From: CF-46 sp963760735
GTDB lineage: Bacteria > Chloroflexota > Limnocylindria > Limnocylindrales > CSP1-4
Direction: 5' to 3'
NCBI GenBank assembly: GCA_963760735.1
Contig: CAVXEB010000007.1
Coordinates: forward strand, 496,001-560,000
DNA length: 64,000 nt
The translations under genes and the position numbers were made by a program. Positions 50,781 through 58,316 of this stretch are shown in pieces. Each line of letters starts with the position of its first letter. Within the stretch, counting starts at the first letter, position 1. The notes below the pieces were generated by a model that was given only the letters and a program-made list of their open reading frames with translations, had not been told where the DNA came from and searched no databases.

Positions 50781-52202
50781 ATGACGACGGAGCCCCGGGC
50801 GGCGACCCGCATCGAGCGTGACTCGATGGGCGAGATGGAGGTCCCGCTCGACGCGCTGTACGGCGCGTCCACGCAACGCGCCGTTCTGAACTTCCCGATC
50901 TCGGGCCAGCGGTTCCCGCGGCCGTTCATCCGGGCGCTGGCCCTGATCAAGCGGGCCGCCGCCGAGACGAACGCCGACCTCGGGCTTCTCGATGCCGACG
51001 TCGCGGCCGCGATCGGCACTGCCGCGGCCGAGGTCGCCGAGGGGCGCCACGACCAGCAGTTCCCGATCGACGTCTACCAGACGGGATCCGGCACCTCGAC
51101 GAACACCAATGCGAACGAGGTCATCGCCCACCTCGCGACCGAGCGTCTGGCGGCCACCGGGAGCCCGACGAAGGTCCACCCGAACGACCACGTCAACAAG
51201 TGCCAGTCCTCGAACGACGTGATCCCGACCGCGCTGCAGCTGTCCGCGGCGATGACGATCGGGGAGGCCCTGATCCCTGCCCTCGAGACGCTCCGCGCCG
51301 CGTTGGACGCGAAGGCCGACGAGCTGTGGCCGGTCGTGAAGACGGGCCGGACGCATCTCCAGGACGCAACCCCGATCCGGCTGGGCCAGGAGTTCCGCGG
51401 CTACGCCGGACAGGTCGAGGAGTCGATCCGGCGGGCCCGGTCGGCCCAGGCAGAGCTGCTCGTCGTGCCGCTCGGCGGGACGGCCGTCGGCACGGGGATC
51501 AACGCCCACCCGGACTACGCGCCCGGCGCGACCCGGCGGCTGTCGGCCCTGACCGGGCTCGACGTCCGCGAGACCGGCAACCACTTCCACGCCCAGGCGT
51601 CGCTGGACGCGGCGATCGCCGCCCACGGCGCGATCCGGACGATCGCCCTGTCGCTCTGGAAGATCGGCTCGGACCTGCGGTTGATGGGGATGGGGCCGCG
51701 GGCCGGGCTTGGCGAGATCGCCCTCCCCGAGACCCAGCCCGGTTCGTCGATCATGCCGGGCAAGGTGAACCCGGTGATCATCGAGAGCCTGACGATGGTC
51801 GTCGCGCGGGTGATCGGCAACGACGCGACGGTTGCGTTCGGCCAGACCGGCTCGCTGCTCGAGCTGAACGTGATGCTGCCCGTGACCGCGGTCTCCCTCC
51901 TCGAGTCGATCGCGCTCCTCGCCGCGGCTGCCCGCAACCTCGCCGCTCGGGCGGTGGCCGGCCTGACGGCGACGGACCGCGGACCGGCGCTGGTCGAACA
52001 GGGCCTGATGCTCGCGACGGCCCTCGCCCCGGAGATCGGCTACGACGCCGCCGCGGCGCTCGCGAAGGAGGCCCTCAGGAGCGGCCGGACGATCCGCGAG
52101 ATCGCAGCCGAGCGGGGCATCGCACCGGATCGCCTCGATGAGCTGCTCGACCCGGCGGCCATGACGGAGCCGGGTCTCGGCGGCGGTCCCGCGGGCGGCT
52201 GA
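50781..52202 (+). CDS. fumC: Fumarate hydratase, class II
   Basis: The 473-residue protein starts at ATG 50781 (MTTEPRAATRIERDSMGEMEV). Class II fumarase landmarks are YQTGSGTSTNTNANEVIA (about 95-112), HPNDHVNKCQSSNDVIP (about 134-150), the catalytic His in TGRTHLQDATPIRLGQE (about 189-205) and the signature loop GSSIMPGKVNPV (about 320-331). It interconverts fumarate and malate in the TCA cycle; this class needs no iron-sulfur cluster. The gene is convergent with the Rieske-protein gene. Confidence 0.95.
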   Translation: MTTEPRAATRIERDSMGEMEVPLDALYGASTQRAVLNFPISGQRFPRPFIRALALIKRAAAETNADLGLLDADVAAAIGTAAAEVAEGRHDQQFPIDVYQTGSGTSTNTNANEVIAHLATERLAATGSPTKVHPNDHVNKCQSSNDVIPTALQLSAAMTIGEALIPALETLRAALDAKADELWPVVKTGRTHLQDATPIRLGQEFRGYAGQVEESIRRARSAQAELLVVPLGGTAVGTGINAHPDYAPGATRRLSALTGLDVRETGNHFHAQASLDAAIAAHGAIRTIALSLWKIGSDLRLMGMGPRAGLGEIALPETQPGSSIMPGKVNPVIIESLTMVVARVIGNDATVAFGQTGSLLELNVMLPVTAVSLLESIALLAAAARNLAARAVAGLTATDRGPALVEQGLMLATALAPEIGYDAAAALAKEALRSGRTIREIAAERGIAPDRLDELLDPAAMTEPGLGGGPAGG

Positions 52203-52214
52203 GACCCGACCGGA

Positions 52215-52889
52215 TCAGCCTCCGCAGCCGCGGGCGACGCGCGGCGGAATCAGGCCCGGCTGGCCGAGCACGACCGGCTGCGGGCCCTGGGTGATCTGGT
52301 TCGGCATGACGGTCAGGACGCCGTCGCGGTCGACCTCGATCGCCATCCGATCCATGCCGCGATCGGCCGGTCCGAGGCCCGCGGCCTTGATCCCGTGACC
52401 GTCGTAGCGCGACTGGTGGCACGGACAGTGGAACCAGAAATCCTCCACGCACGGGTTCGGCCGACAGCCGAGATGGGGACAGACCTGCGAGAGGACCCGG
52501 ACGTTCAGGGCTGTCCCGTCGCCGGTGGAGTCGACTCCCGGCGTCCAGCCCCTCGCGGGATCGAGGGTCAGCACGAACGCATGCGCGTCGGGCACGTAGG
52601 CGGGGAACCCATCGGAGATGGGCAGGCTCGGGTTCGCGGCCGCCAGGTCGGCCAGCGTCCCGATCCGGACCCGCTTCGAAGCGGCGATCGACGACGGCCA
52701 TCCGCCGCCAACGACGGCGGCAAGCGCCTCGACCCCGAGGACGCCGAGTCCGGCTCCGATCGACCGGCGCAGGAGCGAACGCCGCGAGAACCCGGCTGTC
52801 GGTCGGTTCCGGGTCCGGGCGATGGCTCGTGCCGCGATCAGGTCGTGGCCGTCATCCGGTTCGAGCGGGCCCGGCGTGCGAGCGCCCAT
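52215..52889 (-). CDS. Tat-exported Rieske [2Fe-2S] protein
   Basis: The 224-residue protein has a twin-arginine signal (SRRSLLRRSIGAGLGVLGVEAL, about 35-56, in pieces) after an unusually long polar N-terminus. The Rieske domain (about 75-215) binds its cluster through CPHLGC (about 133-138) and CPCHQSRYD (about 151-159), with the expected two Cys and two His. It ends at VARGCGG. No cytochrome b gene accompanies it, so it is not a simple bc-complex operon. It is the last gene after sodC, two padR genes and a membrane protein (10-nt gap), which suggests a redox-stress role outside the membrane. Confidence 0.9.
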   Translation of the reverse strand: MGARTPGPLEPDDGHDLIAARAIARTRNRPTAGFSRRSLLRRSIGAGLGVLGVEALAAVVGGGWPSSIAASKRVRIGTLADLAAANPSLPISDGFPAYVPDAHAFVLTLDPARGWTPGVDSTGDGTALNVRVLSQVCPHLGCRPNPCVEDFWFHCPCHQSRYDGHGIKAAGLGPADRGMDRMAIEVDRDGVLTVMPNQITQGPQPVVLGQPGLIPPRVARGCGG

Positions 52890-52899
52890 CGGGTCGCGG

Positions 52900-53595
52900 T
52901 CAGCCGCCGGCCGGCGCGGGCTCGCCCACGGACCGTGTGCGGAGGGCGAGGAGGCCGATCAGGATCCAGACGATCCCGAACGGGACCGCGACCAGCGCCT
53001 GGTCGTTCTCGGTGTTGAAGATGAACATCGGCAGCGCAGCGATCGCGAGGACGGCGCCGATCGGCCGCGACACGTCCGCGACGAGCGCGCCACCGTACAC
53101 GATCGCGGCGATGAGGTAGCCGTAGAAGCCGATCACCATGACCGGCCACGGCAGGATCATCACGAGCGACAGGACCACCATCGCCGCCCCGCTCTTCGAC
53201 ATCGCCGGTGACGGTCGGGCGAGCGAGCGCTCGAGCGCGCATGCCGCAAGTCCGGTCAGGAGGGCGCCGAGCACGAGGAGCAGCATTGCACCGGTCGCGT
53301 CCCGGTAGCCGAACTCGTTATAGCGCGCGGTCTTCATCGCGAGGCCGCCAGCGGCCCACGCGCCACCACCGAGGACGCCCAGGATCGTCGCGGTGAACCG
53401 GCCCCAGCTGCGATCGTCGGAATCGACGGCCGCAGCGGTCTTGACGAGTTGCGGGTGCCGCCACGCATCCATGGCGCCGCGGATCAGGTCGAGGCGGTCG
53501 CCGACACCCGGCGGACGAGCCTCGAGGAGGTCGTTGACCTCCGCTTCGTATCGCTCTCTCCAGGCGGCCGGATACAGGCGCAACAGTCGGCTCAT
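52900..53595 (-). CDS. PadR-linked integral membrane protein, unknown function
   Basis: ATG 53595 overlaps the PadR stop (ATGA). The 231-residue protein starts MSRLLRLYPAAWRERYEAEV, a cytosolic motif found in membrane proteins coupled to PadR regulators. Membrane helices lie at about 72-90, 103-122, 135-155, 157-177 and 195-222. The function of this class is unknown, but the PadR-membrane-protein pair is a recurring module in Actinobacteria-like genomes. Here it stands between the regulators and the Rieske gene. Confidence 0.82.
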   Translation of the reverse strand: MSRLLRLYPAAWRERYEAEVNDLLEARPPGVGDRLDLIRGAMDAWRHPQLVKTAAAVDSDDRSWGRFTATILGVLGGGAWAAGGLAMKTARYNEFGYRDATGAMLLLVLGALLTGLAACALERSLARPSPAMSKSGAAMVVLSLVMILPWPVMVIGFYGYLIAAIVYGGALVADVSRPIGAVLAIAALPMFIFNTENDQALVAVPFGIVWILIGLLALRTRSVGEPAPAGG

Positions 53596-53915
53596 GCCAG
53601 GTCCCCTCCGAGTCGCTCGAGCCCCGTCCGCAGGAACCCCTCGAGCTGGGCGAGCTGTGCTCGCAGGGTGGTGGCACCGAGGCCCGTCAGGCGGTACGGC
53701 CGCCGTCGCTCGTCGGGCTCCATCGCCTCGATCAGGCCGCGACGCTCGAGCCGCGCCAGCGCCCCGTACAACGTCCCGGGCCCGAGCGGCGACCCGGACA
53801 TCGCCTCGACGTCCGTCATGATCGCGTAGCCGTGTCGCGGCCCCGAGCTCAACGAAACGAGGATGTAGAGCGACGGCTCCGCGAAGCGTCCGAGCTGGCC
53901 GACCGGCTCGTTCAT
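53592..53915 (-). CDS. PadR-family regulator (downstream copy)
   Basis: The 107-residue protein is a compact PadR: SLYILVSLSSGPRHGYAIMTDVEAMSG (about 15-41, in pieces), the recognition helix with GPGTLYGALARLERRGLIEAM (about 45-65) and wing RRRPYRLTGLG (about 70-80), then a short dimer helix. Its start overlaps the stop of another padR (ATGA). Two PadRs in tandem are unusual; their equal operon position suggests they may act as a heterodimer or on adjacent operators. Confidence 0.88.
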   Translation of the reverse strand: MNEPVGQLGRFAEPSLYILVSLSSGPRHGYAIMTDVEAMSGSPLGPGTLYGALARLERRGLIEAMEPDERRRPYRLTGLGATTLRAQLAQLEGFLRTGLERLGGDLA

Positions 53916-54160
53916 GCATGACCCTCCGTGCCCGCGGTCAGACGATACGCCGCCCGGCCCTCACCGTTCGTCGTGCATTCGATCAGCCGGCCCCGTTCCA
54001 GCCTGGCGATTGCCGCGTAGAGCGAGCCCGGACCGATCGGCCCGTCGAGGCGGCGGACCTCGTCGAACAGGCCGGACGCCGGACGCGGTCCGTCGCGGAG
54101 CGCGACGAGGACGAGCCTCGCCGGCTCCGCGAACCGCCCGAACCCCCGTCGGTCGACCAC
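53912..54160 (-). CDS. PadR-like small regulator (upstream copy)
   Basis: The 82-residue protein starts at GTG 54160, one base after the sodC stop. It keeps the winged helix (ARLVLVALRDGPRPASGLFDEV, GPGSLYAAIARLERGRLIE, EGRAAYRLT) but has almost no C-terminal dimerisation helix. It is about a quarter shorter than the other copy and shares FAEP..LxxLV with it, so the two look like diverged duplicates. It may bind DNA only with a partner. Confidence 0.85.
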   Translation of the reverse strand: MVDRRGFGRFAEPARLVLVALRDGPRPASGLFDEVRRLDGPIGPGSLYAAIARLERGRLIECTTNGEGRAAYRLTAGTEGHA

Positions 54161-54161
54161 C

Positions 54162-54728
54162 TCAGTCGGCCACGATCACGCCGCACGCGATCCGACCACC
54201 GCTGTTGCCGTTCGTGGCATCGGTGACCTGGTCGTCTTCGTTCGCGTGGATGATGAACGCACTGCCGACGGCGTTGACGGTCTGGTCGAACAGGGTCGTC
54301 GGCCCGTCGGTCAGGGTGACCCGGTCCGTCGTCGCGTCGAGATGCGCGACGCCGGCGCCGTTCACGATCAGGTTCGGCAGGTCGCCCGCGTGCGCCCCGG
54401 CGGGGTTCAGAAGCCCGTGCTTCAGCCCGAGCGGGTTGTAGTGGCCGCCGGCCGCGGCGAACGTCGGGCCGCAGGCCGCGACCGAGTGGATGTGGATGCC
54501 GTGGAGGCCAGGCGTCAGGCCCTTCACGTGGACGTTGACGTGGACCGTGCCCGCGCCGTCCTCGATGAGCTTCGCCCAGCCGATGACCGCACCGCCGGCG
54601 TCGACGAAGGTTGCACTCGCGTGCGTCGCACCACCTCCGGCCATTGAGCTGCCGGCAAATGCCGCCGTCAGGGCCACCAGCGCGCCGAACGCCGCGATGC
54701 CCGTGAGGACCTTGCTCCGGGTCGTCAT
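54162..54728 (-). CDS. sodC: Secreted Cu/Zn superoxide dismutase-like protein
   Basis: ATG 54728 follows GGAGGTG at the proper distance; the open frame continues upstream but that part lies in the promoter. The 188-residue protein has a signal sequence (about 8-30, cleaved near SSMAGGG). The SOD fold has the copper histidines of GLHGIHIHSVAACG (about 72-85), the His-rich HYNPLGLKHG (about 93-102), AGDLPN (about 110) and the late copper His in AFIIHANEDD (about 148), with the closing cysteine in RIACGVI. The active-site Arg region is short but normal. It removes extracellular superoxide and heads the sodC-padR-padR-Rieske operon. Confidence 0.93.
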   Translation of the reverse strand: MTTRSKVLTGIAAFGALVALTAAFAGSSMAGGGATHASATFVDAGGAVIGWAKLIEDGAGTVHVNVHVKGLTPGLHGIHIHSVAACGPTFAAAGGHYNPLGLKHGLLNPAGAHAGDLPNLIVNGAGVAHLDATTDRVTLTDGPTTLFDQTVNAVGSAFIIHANEDDQVTDATNGNSGGRIACGVIVAD

Positions 54729-54756
54729 GACCCACCTCCGAGATGCTCGCCTGATG

Positions 54757-54815
54757 ATATACCGCGTGTCGATATATCGTGTGGCGATATATACACCCGG
54801 TGAGGGCGATGTCAA
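54757..54815 (-). promoter_or_regulatory. sodC operon promoter with overlapping AT-rich palindromic operators
   Basis: On the minus strand TTGACA (54815-54810), 16 nt, then TATATA (54793-54788). A perfect inverted repeat ATATATCG-TGTGG-CGATATAT (54772-54792) overlaps the -10. A second, with one mismatch, ATATACCG-CGTGT-CGATATAT (54757-54777) shares its arm. GATATA recurs with an exact 15-bp period at 54756, 54771 and 54786. The AT-rich block stands out in a 70% GC genome and is likely the PadR binding region. Confidence 0.8.
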
Positions 54816-54861
54816 GAGGCGAGTCGCAGCCGCAGCCCGTCGGGCGACCGAGCCACGCCGC

Positions 54862-54867
54862 TACAAT
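54862..54867 (+). promoter_or_regulatory. -10 box TACAAT 7 nt before the ATG at 54875
   Basis: The same TACAAT hexamer as at fumC and the thiolase gene, here 7 nt before the start codon and without a Shine-Dalgarno. Leaderless start likely. Confidence 0.55.
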
Positions 54868-54874
54868 CGCCGCG

Positions 54875-55673
54875 ATGGCCACCACGCGACGATGGGACGG
54901 CGCCGCCGACCTGATCCCCGCCCCGACCGGCCGGCGGCCGCGCCCGGAGATCGTGGCGCTCCCGGCCACGTCCCTCCCGTCGCTCGGCGAGCTCTTCACG
55001 TTCATGCGCGACGCCGAGCTCCGCTTCGACACGCTCCGGATGCGGATCGAGGAGGTGTCGTTCACGGTCGGGCGGCGAGCACACCGTGGTCTCGGACGTC
55101 GTCATCCGCCATCCCGACCAGGCGAAGGTCACGACGAGCGTCCCCGACCACGAGCCGCGTGGGAGCTACGACATCTGGATCTCCGACGGCGCGACGGTCC
55201 GGACGTGGAGCGGCGTCCATCGGCTCGGGACGCAGCGACCGGTCCGGCGGACGCTCGTCGGCATCAGCGGGCCCGAGGCGCACGACCTGCCGGGCACGTC
55301 CAGGGTGTACCGGCCGCTCACGGACCTGCCGATGGAGACGCTGCCCGACACGTTCATCCATCCGGCGGGCTACTGCCAGAACGTGCTGTCGACCGGTGAC
55401 TGCCGGATCGTCGGCCTCGACGAGGTCTCCGGGCGCGAGACGATCGTGGTCGAGTGCGACCACCCTCGGACGATCGAGATCACGGCCGACCGGCCGGACT
55501 TCCGGATCCGGATGGCGGTCGACCGCGCTGACGGGGTGATCCTCCGGCTCGAGGAATCGATCGGCGGCGTGGCCACCCGGGACGCCCGCGCCACCGAGTA
55601 CGCGCCGAATGCCCCACTCGCCCCGAACGCGTTCGACTTCGTGTTCCCGGCCGGCGCGACGATGCTCTTCTGA
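54875..55673 (+). pseudogene. LolA/outer-membrane-lipoprotein-carrier-like protein with a one-base frameshift
   Basis: From ATG 54875 the frame reads MATTRRWDGAADLIP, LPSLGELFTFMRDAELRFDT and LRMRIEEVSFTV up to about 55070, then turns to Arg/Gly-rich nonsense. In the next frame the protein continues GGEHTVVSDVVIRHPDQAKVT, YDIWISDGATVRTWSGVHR, FIHPAGYCQNVL and FDFVFPAGATMLF to 55673. Removing one G from the GGG at about 55069-55071 restores one product of about 265 residues. The intact parts look like a LolA-fold protein (YDIWISDG, PAGATM) without signal peptide. The strong conservation on both sides suggests an assembly error or a very recent mutation. Confidence 0.75.
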
Positions 55674-55697
55674 CGAGCACCTCCGTCGCCTGAATCG

Positions 55698-55724
55698 GAA
55701 CGCCCGGCCGGTGGCGGGGCGTTC
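55698..55724. terminator. Hairpin between convergent genes
   Basis: An 8-bp stem (GAACGCCC and complement) with an 11-nt loop lies 24 nt after the plus-strand stop and 23 nt from the convergent permease stop. No T-run follows, so it is a plausible but weak bidirectional terminator. Confidence 0.5.
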
Positions 55725-55747
55725 GTCATGTCGAGCGGGATCGGGCC

Positions 55748-57370
55748 TCAGGCCTCGGCGAGCTCCAGCTCGCGCTCGATGGCGGCCAGCTCCTCAGGCG
55801 AACCCTGGACCTTGGGGCCCTTGAACCAGTTCTTGGCCGATACGACCCACCATAGCGCGGCGCCACCCAACACGATCAGGAACACGACCGGGGTGTAGTT
55901 GAACGTGGTGATGTTGATCGGCTGCGCCTGGGGAAGGGTGAACAGGATCACGATCACGATCACCCAGATCGTCCCGAGGATCCCGATCGGACGGCTCCAG
56001 CGGCCCAGCGTCCAGGGCCCTTCCTGGAATTTCGAGCCCGCCCGCACGCGGAGGAAGACGGGGGCGATGTAGGCGACGTACAGGCCGATGACCGCGATCG
56101 ACGTCACGGCGGCGTACGCGACCGGGCTATAGAGGTACGGCAACGCGAGGATGAACGCGCCGACGGCCGCCAGCCAGATCGAGTTCGTTGGCGTCCGCGT
56201 CCGCGGATTGATTCGGTGCCAGAAGCTCGCACCGGGGACGGCGCCGTCACGCGAGAATGCGTAGATCATCCGCGAGTTGGCCGTGACCGACGACATCCCG
56301 CAATAGAACTGGGCGCCGATCACGAGCAGCAGGACGATCAAGCCGCCGGTCTGGCCCACGGCGTCGATCCAGATCTGGACGGGCGGACCGGCGTTGGACA
56401 GCGAGGCCGCCGAGTCGAGCGCGTGCTGATAGCCGGCGACCGCGTTCGGCGTCCCGTCAGGGCTGGGAAACACCGTCTCTGGGGTGATCCCGACGTTCAT
56501 CGCGGTGAGCAGGATGAACCCCATGATCACCGAGACGACGACCGAGAAGACGATGCCGCGCGGAGCGGACGTGTCGGCGTGGTGCGTCTCCTCCGACATG
56601 TGGGCGGACGCGTCGAACCCGGTCAGCGTGTACTGCGCGTTGAGCAGTCCGATGAGCATCACGTAGAGCGGGATCCCGAGGACGATCGGACCCGGCCATT
56701 GGGGGTTGTCGCCGCCACTGCCGGTGTTGTTCACGAACGTCGAGAAGACGGTCCCGATGTCGGTCCGACTGTGCTGGTTCAGAACGACGCAAACCAGCAC
56801 GATCGCGGAGACGCCGACGACGTGCCACCAAACGGAAACGTCATTGAGCACCTTCACCAGCCGGATCCCGAACGTGTTCAGAAGCCCGTGGATGAACAGC
56901 ACGATCGCGAGGATCAGGATCGTGACCGGCGGCGCCGTCGAAACGCCCCACACGATGTTCAGGAAGGCGTTGATGAAGAACGCCAGGCCGAAGTCGATGC
57001 CGGCCGTGACGGCGACCTGACCGACGAAGTTGAACCAGCCGACGAACCAGCTCCAGGCTGCGGGATTCCCGCCGGACTCGGGCGCCAGCTTGGCCGCCCA
57101 GTAGTACAGCCCGCCGGCCGTCGGATAGCTCGAGGCGACCTCGGCCATTCCGAGCGCGACGAGGGTCACGAAGAACCCCACCACGAGCCAACCCAGCGTC
57201 ATCACCGCCGGGCCGCCGGTGTTCATGGCGAAGTAGAACAGCGTGAGGCAGCCCGACAGGATCGAGATGATCGTGAAAGAGACCGCGAAGTTGGAGAACG
57301 TCCGCATCCCGCGGCGGAGCTCCTGGGCATATCCGAGCCGGTGCAGCTGCTCGGTGTCCGAACCTGCCAT
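55748..57370 (-). CDS. APC-superfamily amino acid/amine permease (ACT-like)
   Basis: ATG 57370 has GGAGG 5 nt upstream; an earlier in-frame ATG is less good. The 540-residue protein has twelve membrane helices and opens HRLGYAQELRRGMRTFSNFAVSFTIISILSG (in pieces about 10-40), the form of the amino acid/choline transporter family. Other landmarks are MNTGGPAVMTLGW, VASSYPTAGGLYYWAAKLAP (about 79-98) and FDASAHMSEETHHA (about 262-275). Substrates are amines, GABA, choline or amino acids. It is divergent from the SDR and glutamine-synthetase-like genes, which could act on what it imports. Confidence 0.9.
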   Translation of the reverse strand: MAGSDTEQLHRLGYAQELRRGMRTFSNFAVSFTIISILSGCLTLFYFAMNTGGPAVMTLGWLVVGFFVTLVALGMAEVASSYPTAGGLYYWAAKLAPESGGNPAAWSWFVGWFNFVGQVAVTAGIDFGLAFFINAFLNIVWGVSTAPPVTILILAIVLFIHGLLNTFGIRLVKVLNDVSVWWHVVGVSAIVLVCVVLNQHSRTDIGTVFSTFVNNTGSGGDNPQWPGPIVLGIPLYVMLIGLLNAQYTLTGFDASAHMSEETHHADTSAPRGIVFSVVVSVIMGFILLTAMNVGITPETVFPSPDGTPNAVAGYQHALDSAASLSNAGPPVQIWIDAVGQTGGLIVLLLVIGAQFYCGMSSVTANSRMIYAFSRDGAVPGASFWHRINPRTRTPTNSIWLAAVGAFILALPYLYSPVAYAAVTSIAVIGLYVAYIAPVFLRVRAGSKFQEGPWTLGRWSRPIGILGTIWVIVIVILFTLPQAQPINITTFNYTPVVFLIVLGGAALWWVVSAKNWFKGPKVQGSPEELAAIERELELAEA

Positions 57371-57517
57371 CCCTTCCTCCATTCGTCGCATCTGACGATT
57401 CCCGGGACGCGGGGACTCCCCGTTCGCAACAATAGGCTTGGCCGAATGGGGCGCACAAGGCGATGACGCGGTGGGTGGGCCCACGAACTCGGGCCCGTCC
57501 GGCGTCGGAGGTGGGCG

Positions 57518-58276
57518 ATGGGCGATCGATTGGCCGGCAAGGTGACGATCGTGACCGGGGCCGGGTCGGGCATCGGCCAGGCGACCGCGATCCGGTTCGC
57601 CGAGGAGGGCGCCCGGGTCACCTGCGTCGACATCGCGCAGGACGCCGTCATGGCGACGGCGTCCGGGATCGGTGACGCCGCCCACGCCGTGGTCGCCGAC
57701 GTCTCGGATCCGGCGCAGGTTCGCGCCTACACGGACGCCACCGTCGAGCGCTGGGGCGGGCTCCACGCGGTCTTCAACAACGCCGGGGTCAACATCCCCG
57801 GCGTGTTCCATGAGGTCCCCGACGAGGTGATCGACCGGACGCTGGACGTCAACGTCAAGGGCTGCATCTACGGCTGCCGTTACGCGATCCCTCACATGCT
57901 CCGCGGCGGTGGCGGGTCGCTGATCAACACGAGCTCCGTCAACGGGCTCGTCGCCGAGCCGTTCCTGGCCGTCTACGCGACGTCGAAGGGCGCGATCGTG
58001 ATGCTGAGCAAGGGCATCGCCCTCGACTACGCGAAGCAGGGCATCCGGTGCAACGCGATCGCCCCCGGCTGGGTCGACACGCCGATCAACTACGCCCATG
58101 CGGAGATGCTCGGCGGCCTCAGCGAGGTCTATGCGACGATCGACTCGTTCCAGCCGATCGGCCGGCCGGGCGAGCCGCGAGAGATCGCCAATGTCGCGCT
58201 CTTCCTCGCCTCGGACGAGTCGTCGTTCGTCACCGGCAGCGTCGTCGTCGCCGACGGCGGGATGACCGCGAAATGA
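57518..58276 (+). CDS. Short-chain dehydrogenase/reductase
   Basis: The 252-residue classical SDR follows a GGAGGTGGG box. It has TGAGSGIGQA (about 14-23), Asp in CVDIAQ (about 38; NAD preference), NNAGVNIPG (about 88), catalytic Ser in NTSSVNG (about 138) and YATSKGA (Tyr about 151, Lys about 155), and the C-terminal SVVVADGGM. The substrate is not visible. It lies 40 nt before the glutamine-synthetase-like gene on the same strand, so the two are probably co-transcribed. Confidence 0.93.
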   Translation: MGDRLAGKVTIVTGAGSGIGQATAIRFAEEGARVTCVDIAQDAVMATASGIGDAAHAVVADVSDPAQVRAYTDATVERWGGLHAVFNNAGVNIPGVFHEVPDEVIDRTLDVNVKGCIYGCRYAIPHMLRGGGGSLINTSSVNGLVAEPFLAVYATSKGAIVMLSKGIALDYAKQGIRCNAIAPGWVDTPINYAHAEMLGGLSEVYATIDSFQPIGRPGEPREIANVALFLASDESSFVTGSVVVADGGMTAK

Positions 58277-58316
58277 CGTCCCCGGCAGGCCGCCGGACTG
58301 GCGGAGGAGGCTTCCG

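Noticed and set aside
52215..52889. Rieske protein as part of a cytochrome bc complex operon
   Set aside because: No cytochrome b or c1 gene is adjacent; the neighbours are a membrane protein, PadR regulators and sodC.
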